Shown piece by piece: positions 36,450 to 45,092 of a stretch of 64,000 nucleotides of DNA (its first letter is position 1; each line of letters opens with the position of its first letter). Location: the NCBI GenBank assembly GCA_020444075.1, contig JAHLLR010000014.1:1-64000 (forward strand), given 5' to 3'. This DNA is from Deltaproteobacteria bacterium. Lineage in GTDB: Bacteria > Desulfobacterota > Desulfobacteria > Desulfobacterales > Desulfosarcinaceae. The translations under genes and the position numbers were made by a program. Below the pieces are notes generated by a model. It was not told the origin of the DNA. It saw only the letters and a program-made list of their open reading frames with translations, and made no database searches.

Positions 36450-38078
36450 TTATTTTGAAAGGGTCACCGTTTCGCGCCCGGGGGCGGAAATTCCACGGCG
36501 CTCGAGCAGCGATCCGTCCTGCCGGTAAAGATCGATCAACGCCTTGAGGTAGTTGACCAGGCCCCGCACCTCAGCGATGCGGCTGGCCAGCAGATCCCGC
36601 TGGGCTTGAGCCACCAGAAAGCTGGTTGATTTTCCCACGCGCAGTTTTTCCGTTTCGGTGCGCAGTTTTTCCTCATCGAACATGCGGGTGACCGATGAGG
36701 CGGTAATCTGCTGCTTGGTGCGGTTGACTTCGATGTAGGCCGTGCGGACGTCGACTTCCACAAGCTGTGAGAGGTTCTCCAGCGCTTTTTGCGATTGGTC
36801 CTGGGTCAGCCGTGCCCGCCGGTGAAGCGCTTTTGCCTCCCGATTGAAAACAGGATAGTTGAACCTCAGGCCGACCAGCGCGTCATAACTGTCTTCGTTG
36901 ATATTTTCAACGGAGCCACCAAAGGAATTGGCATATCCGCTTTTGCCGAGGGTGATAAAAAGATCCATCACGGGCAACAATCCGTTGCGGGTTTTGACCA
37001 GCTCCAGATCGCCGCGCACAGTTTCCAGCCGGGCCTGGTTCAATATCGGCCGCATGCGGTTTGATACGGCCGCATGCACCTCAACGTCCTCCAGTTTGAT
37101 GTCGGGCAGCGTCGGTTGATGGATCAGTTCAATTTCCCGTTGCCAGAATCCGGGCCCGGCGGGATTGAGCAACCGCAGCAGCTGCAGGTGAATCGATTCC
37201 CTGTTGGCCCTGGCTTCGATGAGCGCCTGCTCCTGCGCCGCCACCTCGGCCTGGACGGCCGCCAATTCAGCTCTGGCCAAGCGGCCGACGGTGATCAGTT
37301 GATTGGTTTCGTTGAGTTGCTGACGGGCGACTTTCAGTGATTCGTCGACGATTTCGATCTGACGCCGGGCCAGCGCATAGTCCCAGTACGTGCGTTCCAC
37401 CTCGGCCACCAGAAACTCGGTAAACCCACGCAGTTCATATTCCGACATGCGCGTATCCAGACGTGCCTGCCGCAGCCGGGCCAGGTTCACGTCGGTTCCG
37501 TATCCTTTCAGCAGCGCCTGGCTGACCGTCATCCCCAGACGGGTCGAGAAAAAGCGGTCATCGTAAAGCGAGGCGTCATCGAGTTGCGTGCCGGCTTCCA
37601 GGGCGACCGCCGTGCCGGTCGGGAAATATTGCTCCAGAGCAATGATGCCTTCGGCGGCATCGGTGGTAAACTCCTCCGTTTCCGATCCGGTTCTTGCGAG
37701 GCGTTCGCCTTTCACCCTGCCGGCGGAAACCTCGGCGTTTACCACCGGATCAAAGGCGGCTTTTTCCTGATCTTCAAGGGTTTGCCGGATCGATGGATTC
37801 AATCGCTGCACCACCAGCGAGCGGTTGTTTTCAAGGCAAAGCAAAACGGCTTCGGTGAGGGTGACTTTCAACGGTCCGGGCGGCACCGTTCGCGTTGGCC
37901 TCGCTTCGGGCGGTTCAGTAGTCACCAGGCCCAGGTTCACCGCTGTATCGGCAGGGTCATTCGGCCCGCCCGCCATGCGGTCAATCCGTTTTTCGACCGG
38001 GGCGCAGGCCCCCGACATCATCAATAATCCGCAACCGGCAAGCAACGCCAACCAGCGATGGTGACATCTTGCGACCAT
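36450..38078 (-). CDS. TolC-family outer-membrane efflux lipoprotein
   Basis: A 542-residue OEP-type outer-membrane channel. The N terminus has a hydrophobic signal with candidate lipobox cysteines (LLAGC or MSGAC), so it is probably a lipoprotein. Two long helical halves follow, recognisable by repeated coiled segments such as AELAAVQAEVAAQEQALIEARANRESI, and LRFNYPVFNREAKALHRRARL. I chose the ATG at 38078, preceded by AAGGA; the open frame extends to 38177 but that part is the family C repeat and not protein. It is divergent from the RND adaptor gene, with which it should form a tripartite pump. Confidence 0.87.
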   Translation of the reverse strand: MVARCHHRWLALLAGCGLLMMSGACAPVEKRIDRMAGGPNDPADTAVNLGLVTTEPPEARPTRTVPPGPLKVTLTEAVLLCLENNRSLVVQRLNPSIRQTLEDQEKAAFDPVVNAEVSAGRVKGERLARTGSETEEFTTDAAEGIIALEQYFPTGTAVALEAGTQLDDASLYDDRFFSTRLGMTVSQALLKGYGTDVNLARLRQARLDTRMSEYELRGFTEFLVAEVERTYWDYALARRQIEIVDESLKVARQQLNETNQLITVGRLARAELAAVQAEVAAQEQALIEARANRESIHLQLLRLLNPAGPGFWQREIELIHQPTLPDIKLEDVEVHAAVSNRMRPILNQARLETVRGDLELVKTRNGLLPVMDLFITLGKSGYANSFGGSVENINEDSYDALVGLRFNYPVFNREAKALHRRARLTQDQSQKALENLSQLVEVDVRTAYIEVNRTKQQITASSVTRMFDEEKLRTETEKLRVGKSTSFLVAQAQRDLLASRIAEVRGLVNYLKALIDLYRQDGSLLERRGISAPGRETVTLSK

Positions 38079-38103
38079 TTTATCAGATCCTTTTGAACCG
38101 CGA

Positions 38104-38180
38104 TAGCGAGCGAACGGGGAATCGATTTTCATCCTTACGGTGAAGATTCCCCGTGGCTTGCCGCGGGGAGGGTTCAATCC
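38104..38180 (-). repeat. Hairpin repeat, family C, copy 2
   Basis: Contains CCCCGTGG-CTTG-CCGCGGGG (38149-38168), an 8-bp stem with a four-base loop, and the flanking AATCGATT...GAACGGGG. Its reverse complement aligns with 27275-27347. It occupies the start of the 338-base divergent region between the tolC-like and RND-adaptor genes; the remaining part (38181-38416) shows no gene and should hold both promoters. Confidence 0.65.
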
Positions 38181-38416
38181 CGTTGTCGACCGACAGCGTC
38201 GGTTGGGTATAATTTTCAGGTGTTTTTATAACACGCTCGCCAGGAAAAAACAGGTCTATCATCGCATCGCTTCCGGGTGTGCCTGCACCGATCATTTTTT
38301 CTTTGCCATATCAGTATTAAACATGCAATGTCACTATCGCGGTGGGAGTATAAAACGATTGGAAACATAGGTGTGCACGCCATGTGCGGGGCTGACCATA
38401 AAAAAGGCATTTCATC

Positions 38417-39631
38417 ATGAAATCGGGCGGTTCTAAAATATTTGGCCTGACGATGCTTGCGATTGGCGCAGCAGTGGCATCCGGCTGGGTAATTTTCGGT
38501 CAATTTCAGGATCGGGGCAGCTTGAGCAAGGGCGCTAAAGCGCTGCGACCGGTGCCGGTGCAAGTGGCTGCGATCGAGCACGGGCCGATCGCCCTGCAGC
38601 GCACATTCAGCGGGGAGCTGGAAGCGCTGACAGAGTTTGTCGTTGCGCCGAAAGTCAGCGGCCGCGTGGAGCGCGTACTCGTGAATATCGCCGATCAGGT
38701 CAAGCGGGGCCAGGTTGTGGCCGAACTGGACAATGACGAATATGTTCAGGCGGTAGCCCAGGCCCAGGCCGATCTGGAAGTGGCCAGGGCCAACCTGTCC
38801 GAGGCCGGGAGCGCTCTGGAAATTGCCAATCGCGAGTATAAGCGCAGCGAGTCGCTGTTCAAGCGCGGGATCGCATCCGATTCCGAATTCGATGCCGCCG
38901 GGCAGGATCAGATGGCCAAACAGGCCCAGGTCAAAGTCGCTGCGGCCCAGGTGGCAAAGGCCCTGTCATCGCTGGAGACCGCCAATATCCGGCTCGGCTA
39001 TACCCAGGTAACCGCGGGATGGACCAACGGCAACGAGCATCGCGTCGTGGCTGAGCGCTATATGGACGAGGGGCAGACCGTCGCTGCCAATGCGCCCCTG
39101 CTGCTGATCGTCGAACTGAATCCCATCGTCGGGGTGGTTTTCGTCACCGAGAGAGACTACGCGAATCTGAGCGCCGGGCAGCTGGTTTCGTTGACCACGG
39201 ATGCCTATCCGGGTGAATCGTTTACGGGCCGAATCGATCGCATTGCCCCGGTTTTTCGCAAATCCACCCGGCAGGCGCGAATCGAAATGACCATCGACAA
39301 TCCGCAGCACCGATTCAAACCCGGCATGTTCATCCGGGCCACCGTAGTGCTATCCCAGTTGGCGGAAGCCACCATCGTTCCGGAGCAGGCCTTGACCATC
39401 CGCGACGACAGGGACGGTGTTTTCATCGTCAGTGAAGATGGGCGATCGGTAAGCTGGCGCGAAGTAACCATCGGCATCCGCGACGGCGAGCGGGTGCAGG
39501 TGGACGGCGAGGGGCTGTCCGGTCGGGTCGTCACCCTTGGGCTGCAACTGGTAAAGGAAGGTTCATCCATCACCATTCCTATCGGGCAGAACGAACCCGC
39601 TGCCGGCCCGAAAAAGGTTGATGTCCAATGA
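38417..39631 (+). CDS. RND efflux periplasmic adaptor (membrane fusion protein)
   Basis: A 404-residue adaptor of the HlyD/AcrA family that bridges the RND pump and TolC. It has an N-terminal membrane anchor or signal ([18 protein letters not shown]), the lipoyl half-motif [30 protein letters not shown], a helical hairpin ([19 protein letters not shown]...) and the second lipoyl and barrel region. There is no lipobox Cys. Its stop overlaps the pump gene start by 4 bases. Confidence 0.93.
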   Translation: MKSGGSKIFGLTMLAIGAAVASGWVIFGQFQDRGSLSKGAKALRPVPVQVAAIEHGPIALQRTFSGELEALTEFVVAPKVSGRVERVLVNIADQVKRGQVVAELDNDEYVQAVAQAQADLEVARANLSEAGSALEIANREYKRSESLFKRGIASDSEFDAAGQDQMAKQAQVKVAAAQVAKALSSLETANIRLGYTQVTAGWTNGNEHRVVAERYMDEGQTVAANAPLLLIVELNPIVGVVFVTERDYANLSAGQLVSLTTDAYPGESFTGRIDRIAPVFRKSTRQARIEMTIDNPQHRFKPGMFIRATVVLSQLAEATIVPEQALTIRDDRDGVFIVSEDGRSVSWREVTIGIRDGERVQVDGEGLSGRVVTLGLQLVKEGSSITIPIGQNEPAAGPKKVDVQ

Positions 39632-42600
39632 ATCTGCCGCGCTACAGCGTCAAACGCCCGATTTTCACGACAATGGTGACCCTGATCCTGGTCATCCTCG
39701 GGGCCGTCTCTCTGAGCCGGCTGCAGATCGACATGCTGCCCAACATCGAGCTGCCGACATTGAGCATCCGAACGGATTACGAAGGTGCCAGTCCCGAGGT
39801 GATGGAACGGCTGGTCTCCCAGATCATCGAAGAGATCGTGGCCACGGTGCCCGGCGTCGAGGAGATCACCTCGACATCCTCGGAGGGCCGCAGCACGGTG
39901 AATGTCAGTTTCGTGTGGGGTACGTCAATCGATACCGCGGCGATTGACGTACAGGGCAAACTCGAAGATGAGATCAACGAACTGCCGGATGATATCGTCA
40001 GACCCCGCATCCGCAAATTCGACATCGCCAGCTTTCCGGTCGTGCTGCTGGGCATTTCGAGCGACCTCGATCCCGTGGAGCTCACGGAGCTGATTGAAGA
40101 TCAGATCCGTTACCGCTTTGCCCGCATTCCGGGGGTAGCGCAGGTTGACGTCTGGGGAGGCTTTAACCGGGAGGTCCGGATTGAACTCGACCCGGACCGG
40201 ATCCAGGCCGTCGGTCTGCCGCTGGACCGGGTGATCGACGCCATTGGCGATGCCAACCTCGATCTTCCGGCGGGAAAAATCGAGCAGGGACGCTATGAGG
40301 TCATGCTGCGGGCACCGGCCGAGTTTGTCAACCTCGATCAGATTCGGGACACGGTCATCGTCCAGCGCGACGGTGCCGCCATCACGCTGGGTCAAATTGC
40401 CGAGGTCAAAGACACCTATGAGAAGCTGACCCGGATTGTGCGCGTCAACGGCGGACGCGGACTGCGCGTGGCGATTCGCAAACAGGCCAATGCCAACACC
40501 GTCGATGTGGCCAAGCGCATCCTGGCTGAAATTGAAGCGGCCAATAAGGCATTTCCTCAGATCAGCATCGTCCCGGTCATCAACCAGGGCAATTATATTG
40601 AACGATCAATCGTCAATGTCGCCCGTTCGGTGCTTTACGGCGGCGGACTGGCCATCCTGGTCCTGCTGTTTTTTCTGCGCAACATCCGCAGCACCATGGT
40701 GATTTCGCTGTCGATCCCGATCTCGATCGTGACGACGTTTGCATTGATCTTCTTCGGAGGTTTCACCATCAACCTGATGACATTAGGCGGGCTGGCCCTG
40801 GGGGTGGGCATGATGGTCGACAGTTCCATCGTCGTGCTCGAAAACATCTTCCGCCGCCGCAGCGAGAATGGTGAAGCGGCGGAGGACGCATCCGTGGAAG
40901 GCGCCCGGGAGGTCGGGCCGGCAATCATCGCCAGCACCATCACCACGCTGGTCATTTTCCTGCCGTTGATTTTCGTGCGCGGAGTGTCGGGCATCCTCTT
41001 CAAGGAGATGGCCTACGTGATCATCTTTGCGCTGATCTGCTCGCTGATGCTCTCCTTGAGCCTGGTGCCCATGCTGGCGTCCAAGCTTCTGAAGTCAAAC
41101 CAACAGCTCCCCAAGGATCCGGCGGCACAGACGCAAGGCTGGGCCACTGCCGCCACTAAAGTTTCTTCGAGTCTCGTCAACGCCTATCTGGATCTGCTGC
41201 GCTGGGTTCTGAACCATCGTCTGATTTCCATCTTTGCCGCGGCTGCAGTGCTCGGTGCCAGCCTGCTGCTCCTGCCCCTGATTGGCAGTGAATTTATGCC
41301 CCCCAGTGACGAGGGAGAAGTCCGCGTAACCGGTAAGATGGAAATCGGCACCCGGCTCGATCTGGTCGATCGGCAGACACGCATCATGGAGGGGATCGTT
41401 CAACCGGTCGTGCCCGAGGTCGTGTCATCGGTGGTCAGTGTCGGTGCCTTCGGCTGGCGGACCGATGCGGGCTCAGAGGGTGAAATAAGCCTGTCCCTGC
41501 TTTCCGTCGGCCAGCGAAAACGCTCCAATGTGGAAATCGCCCAGGACCTGCGTCGTCGACTGGAAGGGCGTATTCCCGGTATGGAGATCCGTGTCCGTGC
41601 ACCCCAGGGCCAGTTTATTATGGAGAGAATCCTGGGCGGTGACGAGGGGTTGACCGTCGAGATACGCGGCTTCGAACTGGCCACGCTCGACGCGCTTGCC
41701 CGCAGCGTTGCGGCATTGATTGAAGATGTGCCGGGCATCACGGACATCGAGACCAGCACGGAAGCCGGCATCCCCCAGCAGGAAATCCGCGTGAACCGCG
41801 ACAAAATCGCCGATCTGGGCCTGAGCGTCCGCGACGTCACCCAACTCCTTCAAACCGCGGTGGCCGGTTCCAAAGCCGGGGAGTACCGGACGGCGGGCAA
41901 TTCCTATCGCATTCTCGTGCAGCTCAAGGATGCCGGGAAACGCTCTTTGGACGAAATCCTCAACCTCACCCTGACCACCGCATCCGGTGAAATCGTGGCG
42001 CTGCGCAACGTCGTCACGTCCGAATCGAGCCGGGGCCCGGTCCTGATCGACCGCAAGGACCAGCAGCGACGGGTGACGGTTCGCGCCAACATTTCGGGGC
42101 GCGATCTGGGTTCGGTGGCCCTTGAGGTGCTCGATTTATTGGACCAGATTCCTCGTCCGGTCGGCTATGATCTGAAAGTTGCCGGCAATTTCGAAGAACA
42201 GCAAAAGGCCTTCAGGGAACTGGTGGTCTCCCTCGTGCTGGCGCTCGTCCTCGTATACATGGTGCTGGCCTGTCAATATGAATCCCTGCGGGATCCGCTG
42301 GTCGTCATGTTTTCCGTTCCCTTGGCCGCGGTCGGCGTGCTGGTGACCCTGTTCGTGACGAAAACCACATTGAATGTGCAGTCCTACATCGGATGCATCA
42401 TGCTGGGGGGGATCGTGGTCAACAACGCCATCCTTCTGGTGGATCAGGCCGGCCGATTGATACAATACGGAATGCATACCCACGATGCCCTGATCGAGGC
42501 CGGTCGCCGCCGATTGCGGCCGATACTGATGACGACGTTGACCACCATCCTCGGCCTGCTGCCTCTGGCGCTCGGGATCGGCGAAGGATCCGAGGCCCAG

Positions 42601-42717
42601 GCTCCCCTGGCCCGGGCGGTTGTCGGCGGCCTCACCGGATCGACCCTGATCACGCTGGTTCTTATCCCGGTGGTCTATTCATTGTTTCATCCCGACTCGA
42701 AGACCACCTGCAGCTGA
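39628..42717 (+). CDS. RND-family efflux pump (HAE/SwrC-like)
   Basis: A 1029-residue inner-membrane transporter with twelve helices and two large periplasmic loops. The TM4 motif is [18 protein letters not shown], keeping one proton-relay Asp (D398) but with Ser in place of the second Asp of AcrB. In TM10 the AcrB Lys is replaced ([13 protein letters not shown]). This pattern is that of the SwrC/YerP-like RND group, so drug substrates cannot be assumed. It is cotranscribed with the adaptor. The TetR gene that follows has its own promoter. Confidence 0.93.
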   Translation: MNLPRYSVKRPIFTTMVTLILVILGAVSLSRLQIDMLPNIELPTLSIRTDYEGASPEVMERLVSQIIEEIVATVPGVEEITSTSSEGRSTVNVSFVWGTSIDTAAIDVQGKLEDEINELPDDIVRPRIRKFDIASFPVVLLGISSDLDPVELTELIEDQIRYRFARIPGVAQVDVWGGFNREVRIELDPDRIQAVGLPLDRVIDAIGDANLDLPAGKIEQGRYEVMLRAPAEFVNLDQIRDTVIVQRDGAAITLGQIAEVKDTYEKLTRIVRVNGGRGLRVAIRKQANANTVDVAKRILAEIEAANKAFPQISIVPVINQGNYIERSIVNVARSVLYGGGLAILVLLFFLRNIRSTMVISLSIPISIVTTFALIFFGGFTINLMTLGGLALGVGMMVDSSIVVLENIFRRRSENGEAAEDASVEGAREVGPAIIASTITTLVIFLPLIFVRGVSGILFKEMAYVIIFALICSLMLSLSLVPMLASKLLKSNQQLPKDPAAQTQGWATAATKVSSSLVNAYLDLLRWVLNHRLISIFAAAAVLGASLLLLPLIGSEFMPPSDEGEVRVTGKMEIGTRLDLVDRQTRIMEGIVQPVVPEVVSSVVSVGAFGWRTDAGSEGEISLSLLSVGQRKRSNVEIAQDLRRRLEGRIPGMEIRVRAPQGQFIMERILGGDEGLTVEIRGFELATLDALARSVAALIEDVPGITDIETSTEAGIPQQEIRVNRDKIADLGLSVRDVTQLLQTAVAGSKAGEYRTAGNSYRILVQLKDAGKRSLDEILNLTLTTASGEIVALRNVVTSESSRGPVLIDRKDQQRRVTVRANISGRDLGSVALEVLDLLDQIPRPVGYDLKVAGNFEEQQKAFRELVVSLVLALVLVYMVLACQYESLRDPLVVMFSVPLAAVGVLVTLFVTKTTLNVQSYIGCIMLGGIVVNNAILLVDQAGRLIQYGMHTHDALIEAGRRRLRPILMTTLTTILGLLPLALGIGEGSEAQAPLARAVVGGLTGSTLITLVLIPVVYSLFHPDSKTTCS

Positions 42718-42736
42718 TCCTTTTGAACATTTTGTA

Positions 42737-42766
42737 TTGACAAGACCGACCGGTCTGACTTAAAAA
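42737..42766 (+). promoter_or_regulatory. Promoter with embedded palindrome, upstream of the TetR gene
   Basis: TTGACA (42737-42742) is followed at once by AGACCG-AC-CGGTCT (42743-42756) and by TAAAAA as a possible -10 (42761-42766, spacer 18). The 6-base inverted repeat filling the spacer is where a TetR-type autorepressor would bind. A second inverted repeat, GAGCG-TT-CGCTC, lies at about 42782-42793. Confidence 0.55.
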
Positions 42767-42834
42767 CGTGAAAATACGACTGAGCGTTCGCTCGGATTTT
42801 TACCTGAAAATAATGTATCCCATATCATTACTGA

Positions 42835-43491
42835 ATGTTGGGCATGATTCAGAAAACAGCCGAAACCAAAGGAATTCCAACCCAGGTCAAGAATCAGGCG
42901 TTGGTGACCCAGCGCCGGCGGCAGATCGTGGATGCGGCGGTGAACCTGTTCATCGACAACGGATTCCACAAGACAACCACCCGCCAGATTGCGCGGGCGG
43001 CGGGCATCTCCATCGGTTCGCTCTATGAATACATCGCCACCAAGGAGGATGTGCTTTACCTGGTGTGCGATGCCATTCATGCGGAGATCGAGCGCGGGGT
43101 TGCCGAAGCGCTCAACCGGGCCAAAAATGGCAAAAATCCCCTGGCCGAGGTGATCCGCGAATACTTTATGGTCTGCCACCGCATGAACGACCATATCTTG
43201 CTGATTTATCAGGAAACGCAGTCGCTGCCCGGCAAGTGGCAGCGGGTGGTGCTGGAAAACGAAATCAGGATCACCGGCATTTTTACCGGGGTGCTGGTCC
43301 GGCTCATGGCATCGGGGGATCTGCCCCGCATTCCCTCCCGGCAACTGGACCTGGTGGCCCATAATATCTCAGTGCTGGGACACATGTGGACCTTCCGGCG
43401 CTGGTTTCTGGCCAACCACTACGGCATTGACGAGTACATCGATTTCCAGACTCGCAGCATCCTGGGAATGTGCCGCGAAAATGCGTCCTGA
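42835..43491 (+). CDS. TetR/AcrR-family transcriptional regulator
   Basis: A 218-residue repressor with an N-terminal helix-turn-helix (RRRQIVDAAVNLFIDNGFHKTTTRQIARAAGISIGSLYEYIATKEDVL) and a helical ligand-binding C domain (REYFMVCHRMNDHILLIYQETQSL...) like that of TetR regulators of fatty-acid degradation. It lies between the RND pump and the acyl-CoA cluster on the same strand, so either could be its target; the C domain and the acyl-CoA genes downstream favour an acyl-CoA ligand. An internal ATG lies three codons in. Confidence 0.9.
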   Translation: MLGMIQKTAETKGIPTQVKNQALVTQRRRQIVDAAVNLFIDNGFHKTTTRQIARAAGISIGSLYEYIATKEDVLYLVCDAIHAEIERGVAEALNRAKNGKNPLAEVIREYFMVCHRMNDHILLIYQETQSLPGKWQRVVLENEIRITGIFTGVLVRLMASGDLPRIPSRQLDLVAHNISVLGHMWTFRRWFLANHYGIDEYIDFQTRSILGMCRENAS

Positions 43492-43496
43492 AAGAC

Positions 43497-43648
43497 AGGA
43501 TTCAAGGAGTCGAGGGGTCAAGGATCCAAGGGAAAAGGAAAACGGGCATAAAAATGATATCAATTTAGGGAAAGCAAGCAGATGCCACGATAAAGGTGGA
43601 ATGAGAATCACTCGACCCCTCGGATCCTGGAATCCTTGAACCCTTTTA
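43497..43648. repeat. Octamer-built inverted-repeat element, family A, copy 2
   Basis: Arms AGGATTCAAGGAGTCGAGGG (43497 on) and CTTGAACCCTTTTATT (ending 43648) flank a unique, more AT-rich centre of about 70 bases. The element begins six bases after the TetR stop codon and could end its transcript. Confidence 0.75.
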
Positions 43649-43702
43649 TTTTCGGATACAGAATGGACGGATACCATTACTTACTAATGCAGGAGGGATA
43701 GA

Positions 43703-44857
43703 ATGGAATTTGAGCTTAACAAAACCCAGAAGGACATTCAAAAAGCGGTCAGGGACTTCGTCAAGGGCGAGTTTGACAAGGAATTGGCCCTGGAGCTGGA
43801 GCGAAAGCACGAATTTCCGCGAAAAATATGGAAAAAGGCCTGTGATCTGGGGCTTATCGGGGTTCATTTCCCGGAACAATATTCGGGTCAGGGGCTCGGC
43901 TCTCTGGAAGATATTCTGGTTGTCGAAGAGCTGTGCCGCGGTGATTCCACCATTGGCAGCGCCATTGCCCTGGCTGCGTTCGCCTCGGAAATCATCATGC
44001 ATTACGGCTCCGATGAACAGAAAGAAAAGTACCTGCCGGCCGTAGCCGAAGGCGAGATGCTCTCCGCCGGGGCTTTCACCGAACCGGACCACGGCTCGGA
44101 CATCACTTACATGAATACCACCGCTGTCAGGGACGGCGACGAATGGGTGGTCAACGGCGGCAAGACCTTCATCACCAACGGCGGGCTGGCGGGCTTTTAC
44201 AATGTGCTCTGCCAGACCGATCCGGACGCCAAGCCCGGATACCGCGGCCAGAGCCTGATTTTGGTGGAAGCGGACCGCAAAGGCCTCTCCACCGCCGACG
44301 TGGGCGCCAAGATGGGCATCCGCATGATGGCCACCGCCGAAGTGACCTTCAAGGATGTGCGCGTGCCCCTGAAAAACCTTATCGGCGAGGAAAACAAGGG
44401 CTTTTACCATGTGCTGCACTTTTTCGACGAAAGCCGCATCCAGATTGCCGCCCAGGCGCTGGGCACCGCCCAGGGCGCCTTTGACCGCGCCCTGGCATAC
44501 GTGAAGCAGCGCGAGCAGTTCGGCAAGAAAATCGCCCAGTTCCAGGTCACCCAGCACAAATTGGCGGACATGGCCACCAAAATCGAGCTGGCCCGACTGA
44601 TCACCTACAAGGCCGCCTGGAACTTCGACCAGGGCCGTATCGATCCCAAGCTCACCTCCATGGCCAAAATGTATGCGGCCCGCACGGCCGTGGAAGTGGC
44701 CGACGAGGCCATCCAACTGCTGGGCGGCTACGGCTACATGACCGAATACGAGGTGGAGCGCTTCTACCGCGATGCCAAGATCACCGAAATCTACGAAGGC
44801 ACCAAGGAGATCCAGAAGAACACCATCGCCAGCGCATTGATCGGCAAGCTGAAATAA
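43703..44857 (+). CDS. Short-chain acyl-CoA dehydrogenase
   Basis: A 384-residue FAD enzyme that makes the trans-2,3 double bond in acyl-CoA. AGAFTEPDHGSDI and VVNGGKTFITNG line the flavin site, and QLLGGYGYMTEYEVERFYRDAKITEIYEGT ends with the catalytic base E365, in the position of butyryl-CoA dehydrogenase. GGAGG precedes the ATG. With IcmF next in line, butyryl-CoA or isobutyryl-CoA are the likely substrates. The electron acceptor ETF is not encoded in the window. Confidence 0.92.
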   Translation: MEFELNKTQKDIQKAVRDFVKGEFDKELALELERKHEFPRKIWKKACDLGLIGVHFPEQYSGQGLGSLEDILVVEELCRGDSTIGSAIALAAFASEIIMHYGSDEQKEKYLPAVAEGEMLSAGAFTEPDHGSDITYMNTTAVRDGDEWVVNGGKTFITNGGLAGFYNVLCQTDPDAKPGYRGQSLILVEADRKGLSTADVGAKMGIRMMATAEVTFKDVRVPLKNLIGEENKGFYHVLHFFDESRIQIAAQALGTAQGAFDRALAYVKQREQFGKKIAQFQVTQHKLADMATKIELARLITYKAAWNFDQGRIDPKLTSMAKMYAARTAVEVADEAIQLLGGYGYMTEYEVERFYRDAKITEIYEGTKEIQKNTIASALIGKLK

Positions 44858-44882
44858 CCGATTTTCGACGCAGCAACCAATC

Positions 44883-44929
44883 CCCCGGAAAGCCACCCGT
44901 TTTACTTGATTCCCTGGTGGCTTCCGGGG
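44883..44929 (+). terminator. Long hairpin after the acyl-CoA dehydrogenase gene
   Basis: CCCCGGAAAGCCACC pairs with GGTGGCTTCCGGGG, a 14-bp stem with one bulged base and an 18-base loop, just after the stop codon. A T-tract is absent, so it may be an mRNA-stabilising or processing structure as easily as a terminator. Confidence 0.5.
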
Positions 44930-44951
44930 TCATTCACAATTCCGTTTCGCT

Positions 44952-45036
44952 GATGCTGCGACCTGAAACTGTCGACCGCCACCACAGCATCTTTCCATGG
45001 ATGTCCGACAGGCACCAATCGGTCTGCTCCGGACAT
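44952..45036 (+). promoter_or_regulatory. Structured leader upstream of icmF
   Basis: Two consecutive inverted repeats, GATGCTG...CAGCATC (44952-44991) and ATGTCCG...CGGACAT (45001-45036), precede icmF. Downstream, CGGGACCAGCCAC (about 45071-45083) weakly recalls the B12 box. A cobalamin-responsive leader is conceivable for a B12 enzyme, but the other conserved blocks of the cobalamin riboswitch are not seen. Confidence 0.3.
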
Positions 45037-45092
45037 GGGAAAGCCACCCGCTCGGCGGTGCGTGACAATCGGGACCAGCCACAGGAGGACGC

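Noticed and set aside
37684-38177. Extension of the TolC-family protein to a start at 38177
   Set aside because: The added codons lie in a dispersed repeat (family C); the ATG at 38078 has a ribosome site and a lipoprotein signal directly after it.
43646-44896. 416-codon minus-strand frame opposite the first acyl-CoA dehydrogenase
   Set aside because: Antisense shadow of an unambiguous gene, with no recognisable domain.
44930-45092. Cobalamin riboswitch before icmF
   Set aside because: Only a weak B12-box-like piece is visible and the other conserved blocks of the riboswitch are missing, so I list only a structured leader at low confidence.
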